Source: an uncultured bacterium
GTDB taxonomy: Bacteria > DRYD01
Direction: 5' to 3'
Assembly: GCA_937139605.1 (NCBI GenBank)
Contig: CAKZQG010000029.1
Span: 1-28,241 of the forward strand
Length of the DNA: 28,241 nucleotides
In this document: in pieces, positions 1 through 7,888 of the stretch
How positions within the stretch are numbered: the first letter of the stretch is position 1
Layout of the letters: each line of letters opens with the position of its first letter
Made by a program: the position numbers and the translations under genes
Notes under the pieces: generated by a model
The model's database searches: none
Told to the model about the DNA's origin: nothing
The model's input: the letters and a program-made list of their open reading frames with translations, nothing else

Positions 1-1
1 C

Positions 2-33
2 AAAAAAAAAAAAAAAAAAATCCTCTTTTTTTT
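2..33 (-). terminator. A/T hairpin-like tract beyond the OPT gene
   Basis: Nineteen A in a row (2-20), then TCCTC, then eight T (26-33). Read on the minus strand this is A8, a GAGGA loop and a long T run, about 80 bases past the end of the transporter gene. The shape resembles a weak intrinsic terminator with an all-A/T stem. The lack of G/C in the stem makes it doubtful, and a long homopolymer so close to the edge could also be an assembly-limiting tract. Confidence 0.25.
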
Positions 34-111
34 ATCATAAAAAATTTTATTATTTTATTGATAAAAATTAATTTTTAAAATTATATTTTTAAGTGTTAAT
101 AATATAATTTT

Positions 112-1995
112 TTAATTATTTTTTTTTGATAATAAACGATAAACGAGGAATATAAGAAAAGCGAAAGCTATAATAGAGAGAAAGTCGGAGAAGATATGAA
201 AAATAGATTCTCCTTCTTGAGCTGTTATAATTCTAAAAGCGATTAGGAAAGCAAAAACAAGTCCTAAAATAGTATCTCCAGCAATCAAGCCAGATGCAGT
301 TAAATTTATTTTCTCTTCTATCTCCGGATCTTGTTTATTAAAAAATTTTTTAACAAAATCAGAAAATAGCCCACCTAACAAAATAGGAATAGATAATGAG
401 TGAGGTAAATAAACCCCAACACCAAAAGCTAAAACTGAAAAATTTAACATCCTAGCTATTATACCTAAAAATATTCCAACTATTATCTCGTTCCACTTAA
501 TATCTCCAACAAATATACTATTAGCTAATATAGCTATTAAATTAGCCTGAGGAGCTGGTAAAGGATTACTATGATTAGTAGTAAAACCATAAACATTATT
601 AAATAAGAAGATTAAATAAGTTAAAAAGAAAGAGGCAAAAGTAGCAGATAATATAGCAGCTATCTGCTGTTTATAAGGAGTAGCTTTAACTAAAAAACCA
701 GTTTTAAGGTCTTGGGACATATCCCCTGCAATTGCTAAAGAAATACACGCCATAACAGATAAAAAAATAACAGAATAAACTCCATTCTCCCCAGCAACAC
801 CAATTAATTTTAAAGTTAAAGCAACTGCTATTAAAGTTGAAATAGTCATAGCACTTACTGGTTGATTACTTGAACCCACTAAACCTACTATATAACTAGA
901 TACCGCTGTAAATAAAAACGCAAAAACTAAAACCACTACATAACTTAATACCTTAGCTAATAACCCATCTAATGGATTAACAATAAAAAATATTATACTC
1001 GTTAATACTATCAAAGAAAAAGCTATAACAGGATTCAAATCTTTATTAGATTCTTTGTTATCATACCACAAATCTTTATGAGGATCTTTTGAATAGTTTA
1101 ATTCTTTAGTACTATTTTTTTTAATAAACGTTTTAAAAATAAAAGGAACAAATTGGATTATAGATAAAATTGCCCCAGTTATTATTACTCCTATCCCTAT
1201 ATATCGTATATGCTCTTTATATATCATATAAGCAGTGGCCTCTGGCTTAAACATAGATATCACAGGGATAATAACCCACCAAGCTATTAAGGCACCACTT
1301 GCCATCATTATTGCTATATTCCTACCAACTATCATCCCTATACCAAATAATGCAGGTAACAAATCAATTGATAAAACAATATTCTTTAAAGATACTGGTA
1401 AGTTATTAAATTGATATAAACTTAAAGTATGATTTTCATTTAATAACTTATAAACTTTGTTGGAAAATATAAATTTAAAATTTTGTAATATTTTTAGTAT
1501 AGCTGAGATAATAAAACCAAATAGTAAATAGAAAGCTTTTTTAGTAGTATGTTGTCCAGTTTTTAATACCTCTGCACAAGCAGTACCTTCAGGGTAAGGT
1601 AGTTTCCCATGTTCTTCAACAATATGGGGATACCTAAAGAATATCATAAAAACAGTTCCCCAGATACTGCCAACAAAAGATATAATTAATATTTGATAAA
1701 AAGTGGGAATATTAGAAAGTATTTTATTTTCATTAAGTATAAAGAAAGATGGTATAGTGAAAATGATACCAGCTGCAACTGCTTGAGCAACAGATGCCAT
1801 AGTTTGAACAATATTGTTCTCTAAGATAGTTCCATTTTTAAGTAATTTAGTTAAAATAAGCATTGAAATAACAGAAGCAGGTATAGAAGCAGCTACGGTC
1901 ATTCCAGCTTTTAGGCCTAAATACGCATTAGCTCCACTTAAGATAACCCCTAAAGTTAAACCTAACAAAATACTCCTTAATGTTAATTCTTTCAT
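112..1995 (-). CDS. OPT-family oligopeptide transporter
   Basis: A 627-residue integral membrane protein of the OPT family (PF03169), which imports small peptides or metal-siderophore/peptide conjugates across the inner membrane, probably with protons. The N-terminus carries the family hallmark around residues 20-45 (GANAYLGLKAGMTVAAS), followed by about a dozen or more hydrophobic segments. A PYPEGTACAEVL segment near residue 135 is also typical. Length fits the prokaryotic OPT group. The ATG at 1995 is preceded by AAGGAG at good spacing. It lies 39 bases after the HEAT-repeat gene, so may be the last gene of that transcript. Substrate cannot be told from sequence. Family assignment is strong. 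Confidence 0.92.
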   Translation of the reverse strand: MKELTLRSILLGLTLGVILSGANAYLGLKAGMTVAASIPASVISMLILTKLLKNGTILENNIVQTMASVAQAVAAGIIFTIPSFFILNENKILSNIPTFYQILIISFVGSIWGTVFMIFFRYPHIVEEHGKLPYPEGTACAEVLKTGQHTTKKAFYLLFGFIISAILKILQNFKFIFSNKVYKLLNENHTLSLYQFNNLPVSLKNIVLSIDLLPALFGIGMIVGRNIAIMMASGALIAWWVIIPVISMFKPEATAYMIYKEHIRYIGIGVIITGAILSIIQFVPFIFKTFIKKNSTKELNYSKDPHKDLWYDNKESNKDLNPVIAFSLIVLTSIIFFIVNPLDGLLAKVLSYVVVLVFAFLFTAVSSYIVGLVGSSNQPVSAMTISTLIAVALTLKLIGVAGENGVYSVIFLSVMACISLAIAGDMSQDLKTGFLVKATPYKQQIAAILSATFASFFLTYLIFLFNNVYGFTTNHSNPLPAPQANLIAILANSIFVGDIKWNEIIVGIFLGIIARMLNFSVLAFGVGVYLPHSLSIPILLGGLFSDFVKKFFNKQDPEIEEKINLTASGLIAGDTILGLVFAFLIAFRIITAQEGESIFHIFSDFLSIIAFAFLIFLVYRLLSKKNN

Positions 1996-2034
1996 TTGTT
2001 TTTCTCCTTAACATTAAAAATTAAAATTAATAAA

Positions 2035-3267
2035 TTATACAATTTGATCAATGAGAGATACTATGTAGCTTTTTACAAAAGGATCTTTTTCAACATTTAA
2101 TAAATTTTGTAATATATTTAACCTTTCAGAAGAGTCAATTAAAAATAGAGCATTTAAAATATGAATTTTTTGATAGGGTTCATATTGATGATATTTATCT
2201 AATAATGAATGTATATCTTTTTGAGTAATAGGAAGGTATTGTAAAGTTTTTAAAATTTCATCTTTAATTACATCATTAACATCAGATTCTAACAATAAAT
2301 ACAATAAATCACTAATAAAAGAGCTATCTTTCAAGCTTTGAATAGAAACTAATAAACTAAGTTTGGCCATATCATTAATATCTTTATCCATTAATTTATT
2401 TCTAATCCAATTAATATTATCTAAATCTTTAAAATTTCCAATAGCTTGTCCTAAATAAAATAAGAAAATCATATCATTGGTATTATTATTTATTAATAAA
2501 TCATATAAAAGTTGCTTAATTTTATTAACATTTTCTGATTTTTTAGCATTAACTAAAGCTAATAAAGCTTGTAATTTTATATTATTATCTTTGTTTTTTA
2601 ATAAATCAATTAATTTATCAATAATAAAATTCTCTTCTATAAGATAATTTTGAAAGACAACAGAAGCATAATAAGGTTTTAATTCAAATAATTCTTTAAT
2701 TTTAGAATCTAATTCATTAGTTTGTAAATATTTTAAAGAAATCCCTAATAGATAAGCTGCTTCAAATTTCATATAATTTTTATTATCATCATTATATATT
2801 TTATTAAAGAATTCATCAAACCAGCCATCATTGTATAATTTAGTTACTTTCCCTTTAATATAATCTTTTTTTAAATTATCATTAGAATATACTTCAAAGT
2901 TATTAGCTTTAATAGATACTAAATCTAATTGATAAGAAAGCATTTTATTTATTCCTTTAGTGAGTCGTTGATGAGCAATAGAAAAAGGATTAACAACTAT
3001 TTTATTAATCCCTACTTTATTAATACAAAGTTTTTCAGAATCCCATTTTCCATGCCAATTCTTAATTATAGTTTCTCCTACATAACTACCAACAATAGAT
3101 ATAGCAACCTTAGATTTTGTCCGGTTAAATCTAAAAAATAATGAAATTAAAATATCACTTAAAACAATATCTTCTAAATTATTATCTAACTCTAAATCAA
3201 ACTTCCTTTTTGCTATATATTTAAAATTTTCATTTAATCTTTTAAAATCAGAAATATTTAATTCCAT
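2035..3267 (-). CDS. HEAT-repeat protein with an unrecognised N-terminal domain
   Basis: About 410 residues. The N-terminal ~120 residues form a compact unrecognised domain containing VGSYVGETIIKNWHGKW and a conserved-looking VNPFSIAHQRL segment. From about residue 130 to the end the protein is a run of paired amphipathic helices of 30-35 residues (for example LIDLLKNKDNNIKLQALLAL), typical of HEAT-like repeats used for protein-protein binding. The frame can be opened at TTG 3276, but the AGGTGG ribosome site lies right against that codon and 9 bases before ATG 3267, so I chose ATG. That places the start 2 bases after the stop of the M50-like gene, implying translational coupling and a shared role. 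No signal peptide. Function unknown. Confidence 0.75.
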   Translation of the reverse strand: MELNISDFKRLNENFKYIAKRKFDLELDNNLEDIVLSDILISLFFRFNRTKSKVAISIVGSYVGETIIKNWHGKWDSEKLCINKVGINKIVVNPFSIAHQRLTKGINKMLSYQLDLVSIKANNFEVYSNDNLKKDYIKGKVTKLYNDGWFDEFFNKIYNDDNKNYMKFEAAYLLGISLKYLQTNELDSKIKELFELKPYYASVVFQNYLIEENFIIDKLIDLLKNKDNNIKLQALLALVNAKKSENVNKIKQLLYDLLINNNTNDMIFLFYLGQAIGNFKDLDNINWIRNKLMDKDINDMAKLSLLVSIQSLKDSSFISDLLYLLLESDVNDVIKDEILKTLQYLPITQKDIHSLLDKYHQYEPYQKIHILNALFLIDSSERLNILQNLLNVEKDPFVKSYIVSLIDQIV

Positions 3268-3269
3268 AA

Positions 3270-3899
3270 TTACCAACCACCTATCTTCATAGCTATGTTA
3301 GCAATAGCAACTAAAAAAGGTGAAAATATAAAAACAATCGGAAAAAATAAAATTAAAATAATAAATTGATTTTTAAAATAGAAATCTTCTAAAGCATAAA
3401 ACCAAGATCTATTTAATTTTCTTAATATAACGCTTAAAATAATATATCCATCAAAACCTTTAATAGGTAATACATTTAAAGCAAATAAAAAAGCGGACAT
3501 ATAAGCTAATAACTGAACAATTTGTGGAAAAAACGGATTAAAAGAATATATATAAATATATAATATCTTACAAATTGCTATAATCATTAGAAATGAAAGG
3601 AACCCAAAGGAACCGACAACTAACTCCCCTATGTCTTTGTTTTTAAAATAATTAGGATCATAATCTATATATTTAACCCAACCAAAAACAAAAGTCCCAG
3701 CAGATAAAATAGGAGTTAAAAATAATAAAAAAGTTCCAACTGGATCTATATGATCAATTGGATTAAAAGTTAAGAGTCTTTTATACTTAGGGCTAGGATC
3801 TCCTAAATAATAAATAACATAAGCCTTAACTGCATTCCTTATTACTAAAATAATAAAAAGTAATAACCCTACTAATAAATATAAACTTAAACTGCTCAT
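3270..3899 (-). CDS. M50-like membrane protein lacking the HExxH zinc motif
   Basis: A 209-residue, multi-span membrane protein that aligns with the short site-2 protease (M50B) family. Landmarks are LGDPSPK then LLTFNPIDHIDPVGT at residues 32-56 (family: GDPTAK, RLTLNPLxHIDPxGT), FGWVKY at about 72-77, and NVLPIKGFDG at 142-151, which holds the third-ligand Asp. Where active enzymes have HExxH, this protein reads RNAVK (residues 21-25), so both His and the Glu are gone; the AAGPxxN signature is also degraded to VVGSFGFLS. It is therefore most likely a non-catalytic relative, perhaps a membrane scaffold or substrate binder. ATG 3899 follows AAAGGAAA. It is directly coupled to the downstream HEAT-repeat gene. 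Confidence 0.75.
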   Translation of the reverse strand: MSSLSLYLLVGLLLFIILVIRNAVKAYVIYYLGDPSPKYKRLLTFNPIDHIDPVGTFLLFLTPILSAGTFVFGWVKYIDYDPNYFKNKDIGELVVGSFGFLSFLMIIAICKILYIYIYSFNPFFPQIVQLLAYMSAFLFALNVLPIKGFDGYIILSVILRKLNRSWFYALEDFYFKNQFIILILFFPIVFIFSPFLVAIANIAMKIGGW

Positions 3900-3965
3900 T
3901 TATTCAAAACGTTTCCTTTCTATTATTATTTTAAATGTATAAATGTTAATTAAATTATAGTTTTT

Positions 3966-4889
3966 TTATAGAGTTGTTTTTCCTTCATATATTTTTATAG
4001 CTTCATCAACAGTATAATTTTTAACAGTAATAGCATAAATAGCATTACAAAATCTAACAGCTTCATCTAACGGTTTTTGATGAATGTTTCTGCCAGTAGC
4101 ATTACCAGCTATCCCAACTTGGATTTGATCATATAATTTTTGTAAAAATTCTCTTGCTTCTATGCTTTTACCACCAGCACAGATAACTTTGGTTCTACCC
4201 GCAGCTAAAACAGCTTCCCTTAATAAAGCAGGATCTTCTTTTCCTTCAGAATCTTTAGGTGGATTAACTTTAACAAAATCTGCACCTAAACAAGCAGCTA
4301 ACCCAGCAGCTCCAGCTATTAAATGTGCGTCTTTCTCATCCTTTACAGCCTTACCCCTAGGATATGACCAAATAACAGCTATTAAACCATACTTATGAGC
4401 TTGATTAACTATCTTTGCTGCTTCTTTTAACATAATATATTCATACTCACTACCAGGATAAATAGTATATCCAACTCCAACTATTTTTAATCCAGTTTGT
4501 TCTTTAAATCTTATCACATCTTCTACATCTACCCAAGCAGTACTTATTGGATCCATTTGAGAAGTCTTAATAAGATGTGTTTTAGAATTAAGCTTAACAA
4601 TATAATTAACATTGGGATAATCCATAGCATATCTAGCAATTAGCCCCAATTGAGTAGCAAAAGCCCCTATTTTTGATTTAGAAGCTATTTTAAATAAATG
4701 TTCGGGATCATTATCTTCAGGAGAAACCCCAGGACCATAGAAATCATCATTTAAATGTTCTACTTTTTGATCCCCTGCAAATAAAAATAATCTCCCACTA
4801 CCATCAGTAGCTAAATTATAATTATTTAAATATTCCTCAACTTTATCCTTAGGTACATCAGCTGGTACCTTTATCTCAGTTTTTAACAT
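3966..4889 (-). CDS. class I fructose-bisphosphate aldolase, DhnA/FbaB type
   Basis: About 307 residues with the DeoC/FbaB/LacD TIM-barrel pattern. It should cleave fructose 1,6-bisphosphate to glyceraldehyde 3-phosphate and dihydroxyacetone phosphate through a Schiff-base lysine. Visible family marks are AGDQKVEH near residue 40, VIWSYPRG near 175, GADFVKVNPP with the probable Schiff-base Lys207, and ICAGGKS and GIAGNATGRN in the phosphate-binding C-terminal part. A GTG at 4898 opens the same frame, but the GAGGGGG ribosome site overlaps it and is 8 bases from ATG 4889, so ATG was chosen. Phosphofructokinase lies two genes upstream on the same strand, supporting a glycolytic role. Related DhnA proteins can make other sugar-phosphate products, so substrate is inferred. 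Confidence 0.85.
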   Translation of the reverse strand: MLKTEIKVPADVPKDKVEEYLNNYNLATDGSGRLFLFAGDQKVEHLNDDFYGPGVSPEDNDPEHLFKIASKSKIGAFATQLGLIARYAMDYPNVNYIVKLNSKTHLIKTSQMDPISTAWVDVEDVIRFKEQTGLKIVGVGYTIYPGSEYEYIMLKEAAKIVNQAHKYGLIAVIWSYPRGKAVKDEKDAHLIAGAAGLAACLGADFVKVNPPKDSEGKEDPALLREAVLAAGRTKVICAGGKSIEAREFLQKLYDQIQVGIAGNATGRNIHQKPLDEAVRFCNAIYAITVKNYTVDEAIKIYEGKTTL

Positions 4890-4941
4890 TATTTTCACCC
4901 CCTCTTTGAACTAACTTTATTTAATTTTAATTAGTTTTATT

Positions 4942-5748
4942 TTAAATTAAATCTTCTTCAGTTATATTAACTTTAGGGATCTCTTTTATTAGTTTATCAA
5001 ACAGAGAATAAAAATCATCAGAAATACTCCTAACATGCTTTCCGTATAAATTTTGAAAAGCTTTAGAGATAATTATTTGTTTAACCAAAGAATTGGATAT
5101 TCCTAATTCTTCATATTTTTTATTTAAAATTTCTTTAGCTTGGATTAAGATATTTGCCCGTTTTTCTCGCTCAATCATTGCATCTTTTAATTCTAAATCC
5201 AAAAAATAATCTACCTTCTTTAATATTCTTTCAAAAGCATAAGCAGGAAACTTTTTATCCCCATATTTATCTATTATAATCCCCAAGGTTATGTAATAAG
5301 CTTCTTCGATTTTTTTATCTAACAAATATTCTTTTAAAGTAGGGTTATTTTGAAGATACTCATAAAAAATAGCAAAAGCCTGATGAGCTTTATCCTTTAA
5401 AGAAGGAATCTTTTCAATATTTAATAATAAAATATAATCTCTGTATTCATAAGGAAAAACAAATACAGGGATTTTAGTTAAATTTAGTAATATAGCAGCT
5501 TGGAGCCTATGTTGCCCATTTATAACCTCATATTTCCCTTCCTTATTCAAAACAACATCAATAGGATCTATAAACCCTATTTCTTGTATTGATTCTTTCA
5601 ATTTTTCTACTAAACTTTCAGATAATTCCCTTTGAATAGGAGGAATTACTAATTGATCAATATCAACTACTTTTAATTCTATATTTTTATTTTTTAAGGG
5701 TTCATTTAAAAGTATTCTAAAATTTTCACACTCTACTTTTATATTCAC
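4942..5748 (-). CDS. ParB/sulfiredoxin-fold protein without a recognisable HTH
   Basis: A 268-residue protein. Residues about 28-100 form a ParB N-terminal-like domain: VIPPIQRELSESLVEKLKESI, then IGFIDPIDVV, then YEVINGQHRLQAA (GQHR at 78-81). This corresponds to the ParB/Srx nucleotide-binding box GERRxRA or GxHRxxA. The remaining ~170 residues are mostly helical and lysine-rich; I cannot see a clear ParB helix-turn-helix. No parA is nearby, and it sits between the phosphofructokinase and aldolase genes, so it is unlikely to be the chromosome-partition ParB. It may be a ParB-like regulator or nuclease. Start is GTG 5748, 9 bases after GGGG; an ATG start is not available near the ribosome site. 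Confidence 0.75.
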   Translation of the reverse strand: MNIKVECENFRILLNEPLKNKNIELKVVDIDQLVIPPIQRELSESLVEKLKESIQEIGFIDPIDVVLNKEGKYEVINGQHRLQAAILLNLTKIPVFVFPYEYRDYILLLNIEKIPSLKDKAHQAFAIFYEYLQNNPTLKEYLLDKKIEEAYYITLGIIIDKYGDKKFPAYAFERILKKVDYFLDLELKDAMIEREKRANILIQAKEILNKKYEELGISNSLVKQIIISKAFQNLYGKHVRSISDDFYSLFDKLIKEIPKVNITEEDLI

Positions 5749-5796
5749 TTCTTTTCACCCCTTAAAACAAGTATTAAAACAATATCAAAAAAAATA

Positions 5797-6810
5797 TTAA
5801 TAAAAGAATGATTTAGCAAATTGGTATAAATTGCTATCAACGGTTTTAATTTTTCCTTCAACTTCAGATAAATCTATTTTAATTATTTCATTTCCTTTGA
5901 GTGCAAGCATTTTCCCAAATTCTTTATTTTTAACTAATTCAATGGCATGGTATCCTAGCTTTAGTGGATAAATCCTATCGATGCTATTAGCTGGTCCTCC
6001 TCTTTGTAAATGACCTAAATTAACAGATCTCGTAGTTATACCTGTTTCTTTTTCAATAATTTTAGCTAATTGCTCCCCAACTCCCCCAAGCTTTACATGT
6101 CCATATTCATCAACTACTTCTTTATTTACATTACCTAATTCTACTCCTTCAGCAACAACTACAATAGCATAAGTATCTCCTCTATTATATCTATCTCTTA
6201 TAACTCTTAAAAGATCATTTAAATCTAAGGGGAATTCAGGAATAATGATATAATTAGCACCACCTGCTAACCCGCCATATAAAGCAATCCAACCCGCATG
6301 CCTACCCATAACCTCCACAACTAAAACTCTATGATGAGATTTAGCAGTAGTTATTAATTTTTCAATAGAATCTCTAACGATATCTACTGCAGTATGAAAT
6401 CCTACTGTAAAGTCAGTACCATATAAATCATAATCAATAGTTTTAGGTAATCCGATAACAGGGATCCCAGCTTTATACATTTTAGAGGAAGCTCCCATGG
6501 TATCTTCCCCACCTATAGCAATTAATACATCAAACCCAGTAGCTTTAAAATTATTAATAGCTTTATTAATAGTTTCTTCATTTTTAGCAGGATTAGTCCT
6601 AGAACTACCCAATAAAGTACCCCCATGAAAATATTCTCTATAAACTAAATCTTTATCAAGCTTTATATACTTATTTTCCAATACTCCTTTCCAACCATCT
6701 AAAAAACCATATACTTCATATCCACTATCAATAGCTTTAAATGTAATAGCTTTAAGGTAAGCATTTAATCCTGGAGCATCTCCTCCACCTGTTAATACAG
6801 ATATCTTCAT
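5797..6810 (-). CDS. 6-phosphofructokinase, pyrophosphate-dependent type predicted
   Basis: A 337-residue PfkA-family enzyme that phosphorylates fructose 6-phosphate at C1 in glycolysis. Motifs include LTGGGDAPGLNA at the N-terminus, GSSRTNP near 70, GGEDT at about 100-104, PKTIDYD at about 122-128, and EVMGRHAGWIAL. ATP enzymes have Gly at the fourth position of GGDGS and Gly in PGTID; Asp103 and Lys123 here are the established signature of pyrophosphate-dependent enzymes, which can work reversibly. Two in-frame ATGs exist; the AAGGAGG site is only 2 bases before ATG 6816 but 7 before ATG 6810, so the latter is the better start. Downstream are the ParB-like gene and aldolase, giving a small glycolytic cluster. 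Confidence 0.92.
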   Translation of the reverse strand: MKISVLTGGGDAPGLNAYLKAITFKAIDSGYEVYGFLDGWKGVLENKYIKLDKDLVYREYFHGGTLLGSSRTNPAKNEETINKAINNFKATGFDVLIAIGGEDTMGASSKMYKAGIPVIGLPKTIDYDLYGTDFTVGFHTAVDIVRDSIEKLITTAKSHHRVLVVEVMGRHAGWIALYGGLAGGANYIIIPEFPLDLNDLLRVIRDRYNRGDTYAIVVVAEGVELGNVNKEVVDEYGHVKLGGVGEQLAKIIEKETGITTRSVNLGHLQRGGPANSIDRIYPLKLGYHAIELVKNKEFGKMLALKGNEIIKIDLSEVEGKIKTVDSNLYQFAKSFFY

Positions 6811-6924
6811 AACCATTCCTCCTTAACCTATACTTCATCATATATTTATTTTCTCTTCTTTTTTATTTTTTTGATATTTTTTATAAATATCCTTTATAGA
6901 TATTAATTTAATTTTTTATATTTT

Positions 6925-7686
6925 TTATAATTTAGGATTTTTTAGTTTATGAATAAAGAAGTTAAGTGCGGCTTGTTTTTCTGCTTCTTTTTTAGTTTTT
7001 CCAACTCCTATAGATACCTCAACATTATCTAAAACAGCTACACATACAAACTCATTAATCCTTTTTTCAATAGTAATATATTTTAAAGATTCCATTCCTT
7101 TTTTTTGGAAAATATTTTGTAAAAACCCTTTCCAGTCAAATATTTCTATCATTATTTCATCAATTAATTCATAAAAATTTTTGAGAATAATATCATAAAA
7201 AAATTTCTTAATATAAGTTAAAGTATAATCATTTTTATTTTTAATAGAATCTAGATAAATAGCGCCAATAATAGCTTCCATTAAATCTGCATAAGTTTTC
7301 GTCCTTATACTATTAGAACCTAAACTCTCATAATTGAATATTAAATAACTATCTAATTCCAACTTTTTTAATATCTTTGAAAGTGTTAAGTAATTAACTA
7401 TTAAAGACCTAAAATAAGATAAACTTTCCTCATTAAAAAAAGGATACTTCTCATAAGAATATATACTTACTAAATAATTTAAAATACTATCACCTAAGAA
7501 TTCTAATCTTTGATTATTTTGTAAAACAACCTCTTGACCATTATATAACATTTTAAGTGGTAAATTTATAAAAGAATTATGGATAAAAGATGAAACTAAC
7601 AAAAACTTATCTTCAAAAACATACCCTATTTTCTTTTCTATTAATTCTATTTTATTTATTAATCCATAAATTTTTTCAATTAACAT
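6925..7686 (-). CDS. rnc: ribonuclease III
   Basis: A 253-residue double-strand-specific endoribonuclease used in rRNA and mRNA processing. The catalytic domain spans about 15-160 with the signature NQRLEFLGDSIL at 58-69 and ADLMEAIIGAIYLD at 133-146. The metal-binding residues E62, D66, D134 and E137 (E. coli E41, D45, D114, E117) are present. The residue equivalent to E. coli E38 is Gln59. A double-stranded RNA-binding domain follows at about 185-250 (GKTKKEAEKQAALNFF). ATG 7686 has no strong ribosome site. It lies first in the leftward cluster, divergent from the subtilase gene across a 202-base gap. Confidence 0.92.
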   Translation of the reverse strand: MLIEKIYGLINKIELIEKKIGYVFEDKFLLVSSFIHNSFINLPLKMLYNGQEVVLQNNQRLEFLGDSILNYLVSIYSYEKYPFFNEESLSYFRSLIVNYLTLSKILKKLELDSYLIFNYESLGSNSIRTKTYADLMEAIIGAIYLDSIKNKNDYTLTYIKKFFYDIILKNFYELIDEIMIEIFDWKGFLQNIFQKKGMESLKYITIEKRINEFVCVAVLDNVEVSIGVGKTKKEAEKQAALNFFIHKLKNPKL

Positions 7687-7888
7687 CTACTAAAACTGAA
7701 TAATAAAAATATCTACTCTTTTTTAATAAAAAAATTCTTTACAAATTTTTATATTTCCTTCTTTAAATTTTTCTAAAATTTTCTTATTATGTTTTTCATT
7801 TTTAACTTTTTTTTAACAATTACACAATTATTTTTTTATTAAAAAGAAAAAATAAATAAAAAAACTAATAAATTTAAGGAGGATAAAA
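7687..7888. promoter_or_regulatory. divergent intergenic region between rnc and the subtilase
   Basis: This is the only place in the window where two genes diverge, so promoters for both must lie here or further inside. The sequence is almost pure A/T with long A and T runs. A possible plus-strand -35 (TTTACA, 7738-7743) is visible, but in such AT-rich DNA I cannot point to convincing -10/-35 pairs on either strand. No operator-like inverted repeat stands out. Confidence 0.4.
7876..7883 (+). promoter_or_regulatory. strong ribosome binding site for the subtilase
   Basis: AAGGAGGA lies 5 bases before the ATG at 7889. It is close to a perfect Shine-Dalgarno match and fixes the start of the plus-strand protease gene. 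Confidence 0.85.

Noticed and set aside
1814-2011. Plus-strand open frame of 65 codons opposite the start of the OPT gene
   Set aside because: It lies antisense to a strongly conserved transporter N-terminus and has no ribosome site or recognisable product.
2929-3141. Plus-strand open frame of 70 codons inside the HEAT-repeat gene
   Set aside because: Antisense shadow of a coding region; no family features.
4162-4398. Plus-strand open frame of 78 codons inside the aldolase gene
   Set aside because: Antisense to conserved catalytic motifs of the aldolase, so almost certainly not a gene.
6862-6910. Small A/T inverted repeat (GATATTT/AAATATC) between rnc and the phosphofructokinase gene
   Set aside because: Seven A/T-rich pairs without a following T run on the coding strand; expected by chance at this base composition.
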